This document shows, piece by piece, positions 1 to 8,318 of a stretch of 15,107 bases of DNA. The stretch is from an uncultured Parafilimonas sp. (GTDB lineage: Bacteria > Bacteroidota > Bacteroidia > Chitinophagales > Chitinophagaceae). The notes beneath the pieces were generated by a model. That model saw only the letters and a list, made by a program, of their open reading frames with translations, was not told the DNA's origin and ran no database searches. Both the position numbers and the translations under genes were made by a program. Where the stretch lies: assembly GCA_937892395.1 (NCBI GenBank), contig CALAGJ010000023.1:1-15107 (forward strand), read 5' to 3'. Position 1 is the stretch's first letter, and every line of letters starts with the position of its first letter.

Positions 1-409
1 CAACTGAAGCATCTGTGAAATGAACGATAGCCGGTGCACAGAATAAAGTGGTATCTCCGCTGCTGAATGCCGCAATGGGTGCATCGCCTTCTATTACCAC
101 TTCGAGCAAAAAAGTATCCAGGCCGCAACCATTTTGTGCAATCAATTGCACGTAATAGGTGCCCGTACTGTCATAAGTATGAGTGGGCGTCGTTTCTATG
201 CTGAAATTGTCCGCGCCGGCGCCCTGATCTCCAAAATCCCAGTTGTAAGAAACAGCACCTACAGTCTGATTAATAAAACTTACATTAAATCCATCAATAG
301 AAACGGTATAAAATGCATCGGGTCCTGGTTTACTATTTTCCTTTTTACAGGAAGCAAAAAATAAGCATACGGCAAAAGAAATTTGTATAATATTTTTTAT
401 TCGTTTCAT
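1..409 (-). CDS. PKD-domain lipoprotein, 3' end beyond window (partial)
   Basis: An open frame runs from ATG at 407-409 to the left edge, giving 136 residues. The N-terminus MKRIKNIIQISFAVCLFFASC is a lipoprotein signal with the lipobox Cys at residue 21, followed by a charged KKEN linker, so the protein is probably anchored in the outer membrane. Residues ~30-108 form a PKD/Ig-like domain: the hallmark YNWDFGD is at ~55-61 and the closing HTYDSTGTYYVQL strand at ~77-89. A second PKD-like domain begins at ~112 (PIAAFSSGDT) and is cut off. The gene starts 5 bp after the SusD stop, so it is the third gene of the SusC-SusD operon, where surface substrate-binding lipoproteins usually lie. A binding or accessory role is inference. 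The missing C-terminus could hold a catalytic domain. Confidence 0.85.
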   Translation of the reverse strand, partial: MKRIKNIIQISFAVCLFFASCKKENSKPGPDAFYTVSIDGFNVSFINQTVGAVSYNWDFGDQGAGADNFSIETTPTHTYDSTGTYYVQLIAQNGCGLDTFLLEVVIEGDAPIAAFSSGDTTLFCAPAIVHFTDASV

Positions 410-414
410 TTCAA

Positions 415-2094
415 TTATGGATTTTGTGTACACAGAGTATTTGTTTGTATTTCATCAATAGGTATATAGTATATGATGCGTGAATCAGTTGGTGCTATAA
501 CCATATTTGCATACCCCTTTGGCTCCTTAGATAGATCAACATCAGTTTCTTTTAAGCCTGGTAAATGATAACCCCAGAATGTTCTGTTCATGGATAAATT
601 ATTTCTATACACATCATACGAACGGTGGCCTTCAAAAGCAAGCTCAATGCGTCTTTCCTTTAAAACTATGTCAAGCAGTGTAGTGCCATTTGGCAAAACA
701 CCATCATAGAGACTTTCTTCTAATCCGCGGTTTACTCTTATTGCATCTAAGTCATCCAATGCATCTTGCTGATTACCCATTTTTGCATTTGCTTCGGCAC
801 GATTCAAGTACATTTCTGCCAGTCTAAACATAACAGGAGAGCTAAGTGTAGGGCTGCCATCTTGAAATGAAAATTTCGATATATAATAGGTTTCAATGCC
901 GTTCTTTTTTTCAATATTTCCATCTTCATCTTCTAAAGGCATTATATAAGACCAACGAACATCATCCGGTTCTTCAGACATAACTTCACGAATAGATGTA
1001 GAAGCAAACTCCTCTCCCCATCCACTATTGCCATCAGAATACATCATAGAAGCTATGCTTCCAAATTTTCCATAATCTTCCTGTTGGGTAAATGCTATGC
1101 AGAAAATAGTTTCTGATGATGCCAATGCATTTTTAAAAAGCTCAGGAAATGCATCTGCATCTGCTAGTGAAAATCGACCGGAGTTAATCACTTTATCTGC
1201 ATAGTCAGCAGCTTTTGCATTGTCTTCTTTGTATAGATTTACCCTAGAAAGCAAAGCCCATGCTGCTTCTTTTGATGCAAAATTGACACCACGTGGTTGA
1301 GTCATTAAATCTGCTGCTTTTTCTGCATCAGCTATTACTTGTTCATAGGTTTCTGAAACTGTAGCCCTAGGTTTTAAAGCTTGATCGGATAATGATGTGC
1401 GCAGTATAATTCCAGGGCCTGAGGGACTCTGTGTATATGGGCGTGCAAAGAGGCGCACTAAATTAAAATGTGCAAATGCCCTCAGAAAATAACATTCTCC
1501 TAATAACTGCTGACGAACTACATCTGGATTTGAATTTTTTTCTACTGCTTCAATTACAGTATTGCAATCATTTATGATTTTGTATGAAATGTACCAGAAA
1601 TATCGTGCATTAGTTTGGGTGGGTGTATGGCTTAGTGAAAAACTCAAATAAAATGGATCTTCAGTTATCTGAGCACAAGCAAAATCATCCCCCGAAAAAT
1701 CACTCATTTGAAAATACTGTCTGAGGTACATTAAGTTATCATCCGCAGTCCCATTAAATGGTACATGATCTTTGAATAATGCATAAGCCCCATTCACTGC
1801 TTGGGTTAGACCTTCAATTGTGCCTGTAAGTATTTCGGGTGTGATGGCATCACTTGGTGCCACATCTTTTATACATGAACTACTAAAATTAATTGCTATA
1901 ATTAAAATGGTAAATTGCTTTACTAATTTAAAGTTTACAGCTTTTAATGACCTGTACAATATTCTATTACTATCTATTAAATTTTCATTACGCAAAGCGT
2001 AAGAGAAATTGATACTGAAATATTGCATGAAATGCATAGCTATAGTAATAAATAAATCACCCCTTTTATCTGATATGTTGAATAATTTTTTCAT
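415..2094 (-). CDS. SusD/RagB-family nutrient-binding outer-membrane lipoprotein
   Basis: This is the lipoprotein lid and substrate-binding partner of a SusC-type TonB-dependent transporter. Family marks are the TPR-like segment CYFLRAFAHFNLVRLFARPY, the C-terminal KERRIELAFEGHRSYDVYRNN and the ending IIYYIPIDEIQTN..CTQNP. Length from the ATG at 2092-2094 is 559 aa. The start is doubtful. The lipoprotein signal (KLVKQFTILIIAINFSSSC) puts the lipobox Cys at residue 74 (codon 1873-1875), far too deep for a normal signal peptide. The only in-frame start that gives a normal signal is TTG at 1957-1959 (Cys at ~29). No ATG or GTG lies closer. The ATG at 2094 sits 9 bp after the SusC stop, the usual SusCD spacing, which favours it on position only. 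Function as a SusD is secure. The substrate is not readable. Confidence 0.93.
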   Translation of the reverse strand: MKKLFNISDKRGDLFITIAMHFMQYFSINFSYALRNENLIDSNRILYRSLKAVNFKLVKQFTILIIAINFSSSCIKDVAPSDAITPEILTGTIEGLTQAVNGAYALFKDHVPFNGTADDNLMYLRQYFQMSDFSGDDFACAQITEDPFYLSFSLSHTPTQTNARYFWYISYKIINDCNTVIEAVEKNSNPDVVRQQLLGECYFLRAFAHFNLVRLFARPYTQSPSGPGIILRTSLSDQALKPRATVSETYEQVIADAEKAADLMTQPRGVNFASKEAAWALLSRVNLYKEDNAKAADYADKVINSGRFSLADADAFPELFKNALASSETIFCIAFTQQEDYGKFGSIASMMYSDGNSGWGEEFASTSIREVMSEEPDDVRWSYIMPLEDEDGNIEKKNGIETYYISKFSFQDGSPTLSSPVMFRLAEMYLNRAEANAKMGNQQDALDDLDAIRVNRGLEESLYDGVLPNGTTLLDIVLKERRIELAFEGHRSYDVYRNNLSMNRTFWGYHLPGLKETDVDLSKEPKGYANMVIAPTDSRIIYYIPIDEIQTNTLCTQNP

Positions 2095-2103
2095 TTCTGC
2101 TGA

Positions 2104-5097
2104 TTAAAATTGAATATTGATGTTAAACAAATACTGCCTATTATTTGGATACTTAAAATCACTTACCCCAGGAGTAGTATATATATCTGGTGTGATGGTG
2201 GTTTGAGGATCTTGACCTAAAAATTTTGTAAACGTATAAACATTATCGGCTGAAAAGGAAAGTACAATCTGCTGCATGGACATTCGTTTTACTATTGCAT
2301 TAGGAATTGAATAAGACAAGCTAATATTCCTAATGGATAAGAAACTGCCATCTTTTAGATATCTGGTAGATACCTCTTGTGCATTTGCAGCATTTTGTGG
2401 GCTTGGGTTTGAAGCTACATCACCCGGTTGAGTCCATATACTATAACCCGCAGGTAATACTATTTGATTGTAATATGGCTCATTGCCATCGTTCATGAGA
2501 AAGCGAAGGTTATTGCTATATACTTTATTTCCATTTAAGAAATAGACTTGCACACCTAGCGAAATATTTTTATATGTTAATGTATTTGTCAAGCCTCCTT
2601 GATATTTTGGCAATGCAGAACCCACTCTCTGAAAGCTGGCATCGGCATACTGGTTAGTTGCTTCTCGTCCTATTTCTTTACCTTCATCATCAATGAGTAT
2701 TTTTTCCCACAGAGGGCTTCCTGTTTGTGGATCTACACCCAGCCACACAGGCATATAGAACTCATACAAATTGCCGCCACTGTTATAGGTTTGAGATATA
2801 GACCAAGCTCCTGTTTTGATAAAATCTGCTGGAAGATTTTGTAACTTATTTGTATTAAAATTTATATTAAAATCTGTTGTCCATGTAAAATGTTTTGATT
2901 GTACATTGATGGTACTCAAAGCAAATTCAACACCGGTGTTTTTTATTTCGCCTGCATTTTCCCATCGGGTTTCAAAACCCACAGAAAGTGGTTGAGACAC
3001 TTGTAGCAATAAATTTTTTGTGAGGTTTTTATATATATCTATAGACAGATTGATTCGTTCATACAGTCCAATATCAAGTCCAATATTTGTTTGGTATTTA
3101 CTTTCCCATGTTAAACCCGGACTGGCAAGTTGTAATGGTGTGGCTGCACTTTGACTGTTGTATTGAGTAGATAGAGAATATAAACCAAGATAACGTGAAG
3201 CACCAATATCTTGTGTGCCTGTAACGCCATATCCTGCTCTGAACTTTATGGTATTAAAGGCTTTTATAGACTGCATAAATGGTTCATTTGTCACCAGCCA
3301 AGCGCCAGAAATTGCGGGAAAAGACCCATAGCGTTTATCTTTTTGAAATGCGGTACTTCCATCTACTCTATATGATGCCGAAAGGAAATATTTATTTGCA
3401 TAACCGTAGTTAGCTTGAGATATAAATGAAAGCAATGCAGACTGATCATTATATCCATTCACACCAATATTGCTACTCACCACATTTAGTACTTTTAAAC
3501 CCAAGGGCAAACCACGGCCACTTCCACCAAGTACTTCAGTTTTACCACCTTCAAATGCTACACCTGCAAGTCCACTAATTTGATGCAACCCCTTTTTGAC
3601 ACTTACTTTAAATAAATTGTTTGATATGCCCCCATAATTTAAAATAGCCTGTTCGTCTAAAAAACCTGTGCCACTATACTGACCAGCAACTTCCGGAGAA
3701 TAAAAATTTGTACTCTTACTAAAATCTGCGGATACCCTGTTTGTAGTTGCAAAGCTTAACCATTCATTGATTTTAATACTGAGATTTGCATCATAATTTA
3801 CATCAAAGCCTTTGTAAGGATGATCTGAATGTTCAATGGTATGAATAGGATTTACTTTATCTCTACTCCACCACTTAAATGTAGAATTTCCATCTACATA
3901 TATTGCATTGCCAGCACTATCATAGGGATTATCCCAAGGTAAATTAAGGTATGCATAATACACATCATTATAATCGTAACTTCTTCCATTAACCCCGCTA
4001 ATATTGATATTATTAGTAAATGAAACTGCTTTACTAATGCGAAGTGTTGCCCCTGCACGGAGATTGAGGCGTTCAAAACCTGTATTTAAAAAAGTGCCCT
4101 TTTCATTGTAATAAGAAACGCCCAAATAATAGTCAGACTTCTCCGTTTTGCCACTCACACTCACATAGTAGTTTTGCAAAAGTGCGGGTTTAAAAATTGC
4201 ATCAGTCCAGCTATAATTCTGTGATTCTAAACTTCGAGGCCTTTCAGCATAAAATTTTAGCAAATCGATTTTATAAGAATTTTCATCCGTGCCGGGAATA
4301 TAATCTCTGTAAAATTCTTTTTGATAATCATATAATTGTTGCCCATTCATCAGCACCATACTTCCATAGTCCGGGGTGCGTAGTCCTGTTGTTAGTCTAG
4401 CTTCAAATAATGGTTTGTTTGTTTTAGCTTTTTTTGTCGTAACCAAAATTACGCCTGCATTTGCTTGCGATCCATACATTGCAGTTGCAGCTGCGTCTTT
4501 CAATACAGTAATTGATTCTACATCGTTTGGATCATAATTGCCACCAATGATGCCATCTACAACAAACAAAGGGCTTTGAGCAGCATTGACCGATGATACC
4601 CCCCGAAGTCTAATTTCTGCAGAGGCCCCCGGCACACCTGAGCTATTGACAACCTGCAAACCCGCTACTTTGCCCTGCAGCATTGCACCAACATTATTTG
4701 TAGTTACATCTTTGAGTTTATCAGCATTGACAACAGTTACAGCACTTGTAAGCTCACTCCTTTTTTTATCACTATACCCAACTACCACTACTTCGTTCAA
4801 TAATTTATCTGCTTCCACTAAATAAATAATGATATTGTTTTCAAGTGCTGCCACCTCCACTTGCTTAGTTACATAGCCTACGGCCGATACTGTAATTACA
4901 ATTTTTTCTGGTGGCAAACTGATACTAAAAGTCCCATCCTCATCAGCAGCTAAATTTTTATTGCCCGGAAGGCTTATTGTTGCTTTTGATATAATTGATT
5001 GATCTTTTTGTGATAAAATTTTTCCTGAAACGGTTTTTGTTTGCGCCGTAGCAAATACCACGCTCACTATGCAAATTGCCATGCAAATTTGTTTCAT
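2104..5097 (-). CDS. SusC/RagA-family TonB-linked outer-membrane transporter
   Basis: This 997-aa protein imports oligomeric nutrients across the outer membrane using TonB-ExbBD energy, together with the SusD encoded 9 bp downstream. From ATG 5095-5097 it begins with a signal peptide (MKQICMAICIVSVVFATAQ). The carboxypeptidase-regulatory-like beta-sandwich follows at ~20-97 (VSGKILSQ...DGTFSISLP...VSAVGYVTKQVEV), then the SusC motif LNEVVVVGYS near residue 105. The TonB plug spans ~110-225, with GKVAGLQVVNSSGVPGASAEIRLRG split around residues 142-165, and FVVDGII and DVESITVLKDAAATAMYG after it. The 22-strand barrel ends in the aromatic terminal signal LFNINIQF. The frame is open to 5202, but the extra 35 residues hide the signal peptide and cover likely promoter DNA, so I use 5097. 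There is no STN domain before the beta-sandwich, so sigma/anti-sigma signalling through this receptor is not expected. Confidence 0.95.
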   Translation of the reverse strand: MKQICMAICIVSVVFATAQTKTVSGKILSQKDQSIISKATISLPGNKNLAADEDGTFSISLPPEKIVITVSAVGYVTKQVEVAALENNIIIYLVEADKLLNEVVVVGYSDKKRSELTSAVTVVNADKLKDVTTNNVGAMLQGKVAGLQVVNSSGVPGASAEIRLRGVSSVNAAQSPLFVVDGIIGGNYDPNDVESITVLKDAAATAMYGSQANAGVILVTTKKAKTNKPLFEARLTTGLRTPDYGSMVLMNGQQLYDYQKEFYRDYIPGTDENSYKIDLLKFYAERPRSLESQNYSWTDAIFKPALLQNYYVSVSGKTEKSDYYLGVSYYNEKGTFLNTGFERLNLRAGATLRISKAVSFTNNINISGVNGRSYDYNDVYYAYLNLPWDNPYDSAGNAIYVDGNSTFKWWSRDKVNPIHTIEHSDHPYKGFDVNYDANLSIKINEWLSFATTNRVSADFSKSTNFYSPEVAGQYSGTGFLDEQAILNYGGISNNLFKVSVKKGLHQISGLAGVAFEGGKTEVLGGSGRGLPLGLKVLNVVSSNIGVNGYNDQSALLSFISQANYGYANKYFLSASYRVDGSTAFQKDKRYGSFPAISGAWLVTNEPFMQSIKAFNTIKFRAGYGVTGTQDIGASRYLGLYSLSTQYNSQSAATPLQLASPGLTWESKYQTNIGLDIGLYERINLSIDIYKNLTKNLLLQVSQPLSVGFETRWENAGEIKNTGVEFALSTINVQSKHFTWTTDFNINFNTNKLQNLPADFIKTGAWSISQTYNSGGNLYEFYMPVWLGVDPQTGSPLWEKILIDDEGKEIGREATNQYADASFQRVGSALPKYQGGLTNTLTYKNISLGVQVYFLNGNKVYSNNLRFLMNDGNEPYYNQIVLPAGYSIWTQPGDVASNPSPQNAANAQEVSTRYLKDGSFLSIRNISLSYSIPNAIVKRMSMQQIVLSFSADNVYTFTKFLGQDPQTTITPDIYTTPGVSDFKYPNNRQYLFNINIQF

Positions 5098-5373
5098 AAT
5101 AACAGGTGAGCATTTTTGTAATTCAAGATTAAAATATAGCTTCATAAATGAAATAATCTTTAAAATTGTTTCGCTGATAATAAAAATAAAATTAAAAAGC
5201 AAAGATATCGAAAGAAATAATAATATATTAAAATTTATTAAATCTTTTTTTTAATTATTTTTGTCCCCTCAATTTTCTTAAACATTGTATAAGCCAATAC
5301 CTTTTTTTTACTGAATGACTTATACAAAGTATATTACTAATAAACTTGACTAATCAAAATAAATTACACTTTC
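5098..5373. promoter_or_regulatory. Divergent regulatory region between susC-like gene and EamA permease
   Basis: This very AT-rich 276-bp region separates divergent genes. Two matches to the Bacteroidota -7 consensus TAnnTTTG are present. On the minus strand, TATCTTTG at 5200-5207 would give the SusC gene a leader of about 95 nt. On the plus strand, TATTTTTG at 5256-5263 would give the permease a leader of about 100 nt. Neither has a TTG at the usual -33 distance, so both are only candidates. A perfect 9-bp inverted repeat (5285-5293 and 5319-5327) and TTTCG/CGAAA elements (5169-5173, 5209-5213) also lie here. I see no coding sequence. Confidence 0.45.
5285..5327. repeat. Inverted repeat TTGTATAAG / CTTATACAA upstream of permease
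   Basis: Two perfect 9-bp arms, 5285-5293 and 5319-5327, are separated by 25 bp that include an eight-T run. Centre-to-centre distance is 34 bp, close to three helical turns. The second arm ends 46 bp before the permease ATG. It could be a paired operator bound by a looping repressor, or a stem-loop in the leader RNA. The arms contain no G+C-rich stem followed by a T tract, so it is not a classical terminator. Confidence 0.5.
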
Positions 5374-6240
5374 ATGTTTAAATCGTCCAAACTATGGCTT
5401 ATATATGCCATCATCACAACCGTATTTTGGGGTGTATGGGGAGCATTTATAGAAATACCTCAACAGTCAGGATTTCCCGCCACATTGGGCTATGTAGTAT
5501 GGAGCATCACCATGATACCTTGTGCATTGGTGGCGCTATATGCAATTGGATGGAAACCAGAAACAGATAAGCGTTCCATATTTTTAGGAATGACAGTTGG
5601 ACTATTAGGTGCAGGAGGGCAGCTCATATTATTTGAAGCATTAAAAGAAGGACCAGCTTATATTGTATTTCCTTTAATATCACTATTTCCTGTACTCACT
5701 ATTTTTCTGTCTGTTATATTCTTAAAAGAGCAAACCACAAAAAAACATTGGGTAGGAATTTTTATTGCATTGATAGCGGCAGTATTACTTGCAAATCCAA
5801 AACTATCTGAAAGCACTACATCATCAAATAACTGGATCATATTATCAATTATTGTTTTTATAATGTGGGGATTGCAAGCCTATGTGATGAAGTTTAGCAA
5901 CAACACCATGAAAGCTGAAAGCATTTTTATGTATATGTGTATAGCTGGTATTGCATTATCACCTATTGCAATTGGTATGACAGATTTTTCCACACCCATC
6001 AATATGGGTTTTAAAGGGCCTTGGTTAGCAGCACTCATTCATGTCCTCAATTCTATTGGCGCACTCACTTTAGTATATGCTTTAAGACATGGCAAAGCCA
6101 TAGTGGTAGTGCCTCTTACAGGATTATCACCTGTTATTACAATCATCTTGTCCTTGATTATTTATGCTATAATGCCGGGCAATATTTTATTAGCAGGATT
6201 GGTACTGGCGGCTATTGCAATTGTATTGCTGAGTGAATAA
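5374..6240 (+). CDS. EamA/DMT-superfamily inner-membrane permease
   Basis: This 288-aa hydrophobic protein has about ten predicted membrane segments arranged as two EamA-like halves (~8-141 and ~152-286). The first half contains the typical GLLGAGGQLILFEALKEGPAYIVFPLISLFPVLTIFLSVIFLKEQ region (residues ~77-118), where a helix pair ends in the family's L.E..T/ERP-like turn. The second half repeats it as ALRHGKAIVVVPLTGLSPVITIILSLIIYA. Members export or exchange small metabolites; several Bacteroidota homologues sit in sugar loci, but the substrate cannot be read from the sequence. ATG 5374-5376 is the first in-frame Met and directly precedes the first membrane segment. Its TAA abuts the TAA of the convergent DeoR-type regulator with no spacer. 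Co-regulation with the Sus operon by that repressor is inference. Confidence 0.87.
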   Translation: MFKSSKLWLIYAIITTVFWGVWGAFIEIPQQSGFPATLGYVVWSITMIPCALVALYAIGWKPETDKRSIFLGMTVGLLGAGGQLILFEALKEGPAYIVFPLISLFPVLTIFLSVIFLKEQTTKKHWVGIFIALIAAVLLANPKLSESTTSSNNWIILSIIVFIMWGLQAYVMKFSNNTMKAESIFMYMCIAGIALSPIAIGMTDFSTPINMGFKGPWLAALIHVLNSIGALTLVYALRHGKAIVVVPLTGLSPVITIILSLIIYAIMPGNILLAGLVLAAIAIVLLSE

Positions 6241-7023
6241 TTAGGCAATCAACACTTGCACTCCTGCTTCTTCTAATCTCTTTCTATCATCATCAGGAAT
6301 GGCACTATCAGTAACTATAGTTTTGATCTTATCAATGGTACAAATAAAGGCCAAACTTTTGCGCTTAAACTTACTACTATCAGTTACTAATATTACCTCT
6401 TTGGCTATTTCAATCATCATGCTATTCAAATGTGCTTCATCAATATTTGGTGTAAAGATGCCCTGCTTTGTATCAAACCCATCGGTGCTTAAAAATAGCT
6501 TATCTACATAAAAACCACGTAGGTTTTTTTCGGCCAAAGGGCCCACTAAGCTCATAGAATTTTGTCTTAGATAACCTCCCGGAATGATTATATTCATGTT
6601 AGGATATGCCATTAATGCATTGGCAATATTGAGGGCATTAGTGATTACATTGAGCTGCTTTAATCCACCTAAATTTTTTATAATTTCAGCAGTTGTAGAA
6701 CCACTGTCTATGATGATTGTATCTCCATCATTTATCAGCGATGCTGCTTTTTTTCCTATCGCAATTTTCTCGGAGGTATGTAATTTATTTTTTTCAGCAA
6801 GCCGTTGGTCTATGCCTACATTTATTTCTGAATGTATGGCACCGCCTCTTGCTCTTATGAGTAAATTCTTTCTTTCTAAATGTTCTAAATCATTGCGTAT
6901 AGTTACTTCACTTACATCAAATTCTTTGCTCAATGCACTCACTAAAACTTCACCTGTTTCTTTTATTCTCTCTAATATTTTCTTTCGTCTAGATACAGTA
7001 AACCGCTCTTTTCTTTCACTCAT
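6241..7023 (-). CDS. DeoR/GlpR-family transcriptional repressor
   Basis: This 260-aa regulator has the usual length and layout for the family. Residues ~12-62 are the winged helix-turn-helix (RRKKILERIKETGEVLVSALSKEF then DVSEVTIRNDLEHLERKNLLIRARGGAI). Residues ~75-235 are the DeoR C-terminal sensor with the sugar-phosphate binding signature IIIDSGSTTAEI (DSGSTT at 106-111), NALNIANAL, IIPGGYLRQNSMSLVGPLAE and VTDSSKFKRKS. Such proteins leave their operator when a phosphorylated sugar binds. The overall pattern resembles AgaR and GlpR members, but the effector cannot be named. The start at 7021-7023 is the first Met of the frame. The gene lies 140 bp downstream of the T9SS gene on the same strand and converges on the permease, which is its most likely target together with SusCD. 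Confidence 0.92.
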   Translation of the reverse strand: MSERKERFTVSRRKKILERIKETGEVLVSALSKEFDVSEVTIRNDLEHLERKNLLIRARGGAIHSEINVGIDQRLAEKNKLHTSEKIAIGKKAASLINDGDTIIIDSGSTTAEIIKNLGGLKQLNVITNALNIANALMAYPNMNIIIPGGYLRQNSMSLVGPLAEKNLRGFYVDKLFLSTDGFDTKQGIFTPNIDEAHLNSMMIEIAKEVILVTDSSKFKRKSLAFICTIDKIKTIVTDSAIPDDDRKRLEEAGVQVLIA

Positions 7024-7163
7024 GTTTTATTATGTTTCGTTTGTAAAGATATTCACCCGAAATACATGAAAGTAAAATTCATCTTTTGCAACAAAAATCG
7101 GACATGATCCATGTATGCATCATGCCATTTGTTGAAGAAAATCCATCAATAGTTATCCCTGAT
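7024..7163 (-). promoter_or_regulatory. Leader/promoter region of the DeoR-type gene with TTTCG...CGAAA arms
   Basis: This 140-bp gap has no credible coding sequence. It contains TGTTTCGTTT at 7033-7042 and a CGAAA at 7058-7062, forming a 5-bp inverted pair with 18 bp between the arms, 12-39 bp ahead of the repressor start. TTTCG-type half sites are known for GlpR- and AgaR-like DeoR regulators, so autoregulation is a reasonable inference. A CATGAT...ATCATG inverted repeat lies at 7103-7124. I see no terminator for the upstream T9SS gene, so read-through into the repressor is possible. Confidence 0.35.
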
Positions 7164-8213
7164 TTACTGCACCATAAATTGCCCATGCAAAATATTGTTT
7201 TTACCATCGGTTATGTTCACATAATAACTTCCGCTGGGCCATTTTTGTATATGAATATTACAGAAAATATAACTACCCATTTGCTTATCATACCATGATT
7301 TTCCAAATGCATCCACAATGCGTATCCTAAAATTTTCATCAATTCCACGCCAGGATATCTGCACAAGATCAGATGCAGGATTGGGTGTAATTTTTATTTG
7401 CACTTCGTGCAATGATTGATAGTACTGAAAAACAGTTGAAATGCCATTACATGCAAACTCATCCTGCACACTTACACGATATGCCCCAGCCTTTGCAGGT
7501 AAAATAGCAGCACCAGTGGCTCCGGGAATAATCTTTCCATTATACAACCATCTATATTGTATATATTTTTGCTGATGTCCATTCCCTTTTGTTACAATCA
7601 GACTATCTCCTTTTTCTACAATTACAGGAATGACTTTATTAAAGAAAATAGTGGGACCAAATGCGCTATCGCAGGAAATATAATTGGGACAGGTCTCCGG
7701 TGCACCACAGGCCCAATACTCCCCAGATTTTATCGGACTATATAGGGCATTATTTGCACCTGCAATAGGATAATCACCGTTATACCATTGCACATTTGCA
7801 GAATAGGAATAAGTTAATTGTACCGACGTTTTATCACATCCTATAAACACTCCTTTCTGAGGGTCATAACTGAGCTCTCCTTCAATTCTATAATAGGGCA
7901 ACAAAAACACATATCCATCTACCAAAACCTTTGCACTGGTATCTGTGCAATTATTTTTTATGGCGGCTACTTTATAAAAAGCAGTTGTGCCTTCAGCTCA
8001 TACAATAAGATATGGCTTTGTTTCTCCTTCTAATAATTTATTGCCCTTGTACCATTGATAACTATCATACAATTCTGTAGTACGCAGGGTATCTTCAGTA
8101 CCCGGACATAATACTAAATTTCTAGGTACTACATTAGGCGTAAAATCACATTGTGCTGTTGATACCACAACATTAAAACACAGGAGAATGAAGATAAAAT
8201 ATACTTGCTTCAT
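7164..8213 (-). pseudogene. T9SS-sorted Ig-like repeat protein interrupted by an in-frame TGA
   Basis: Two open stretches lie in the same frame. The first, 7998-8213, encodes signal peptide MKQVYFIFILLCFNVVVSTAQ and 50 more residues, ending PYLIV before TGA at 7998-8000. Directly after the TGA the same frame continues AEGTTAFYKVAAIKNNCTDTSAKVLVDGYVF and stays open for 276 codons to TAA at 7164-7166. The sequence across the stop reads as one Ig-like repeat (YQWYKGNKLLEGETKPYLIV*AEGTTAFYKV), and similar repeats follow (VQWYNGDYPIAGANNALYSP, YRWLYNGKIIPGATGAAILP...GAYRVSV). The C-terminal ~75 residues (KITPNPASD...YVNITDGKNNILHGQFMVQ) form a type A T9SS sorting domain, marking a secreted or cell-surface protein. 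The intact product would be about 349 aa. There is no frameshift or second lesion, so this is a very recent nonsense mutation, a sequencing error, or read-through. The downstream half has no plausible independent start. Confidence 0.85.
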
Positions 8214-8318
8214 TTTCTTATTTTGAGTTATAAAGATGATTTTTGATTTTCAAATCTAATTGCATTTACAATTTTCTACACCTATAAATTGGCATTTTAT
8301 CTAAGATACTTGTTTGAA

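Noticed and set aside
4197..4825. Plus-strand ORFs opposite the SusC gene
   Set aside because: Shadow frames of the SusC plug-domain coding sequence, without start context or domain content.
5098..5202. 35-residue N-terminal extension of the SusC protein
   Set aside because: The start at 5097 gives a clean signal peptide, and the extension is AT-rich control DNA containing a -7 box match.
6299..7069. Plus-strand ORFs opposite the DeoR-type gene, one of 161 codons with hydrophobic stretches
   Set aside because: The reverse complement of the strong DeoR coding sequence explains the open frame, and no promoter or family similarity is apparent.
7164..7925. Independent 253-aa gene beginning at 7925
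   Set aside because: The 'start' is a TTG (Leu) inside a frame that continues upstream to the TGA at 7998-8000. It has no signal peptide although it carries a T9SS sorting domain, so it is the 3' part of one interrupted gene.
7998..8000. TGA as a selenocysteine codon or a reassigned sense codon
   Set aside because: The position lies in an Ig-like repeat with no redox context, I saw no convincing stem-loop directly behind it, and no other gene in the window contains an in-frame TGA.
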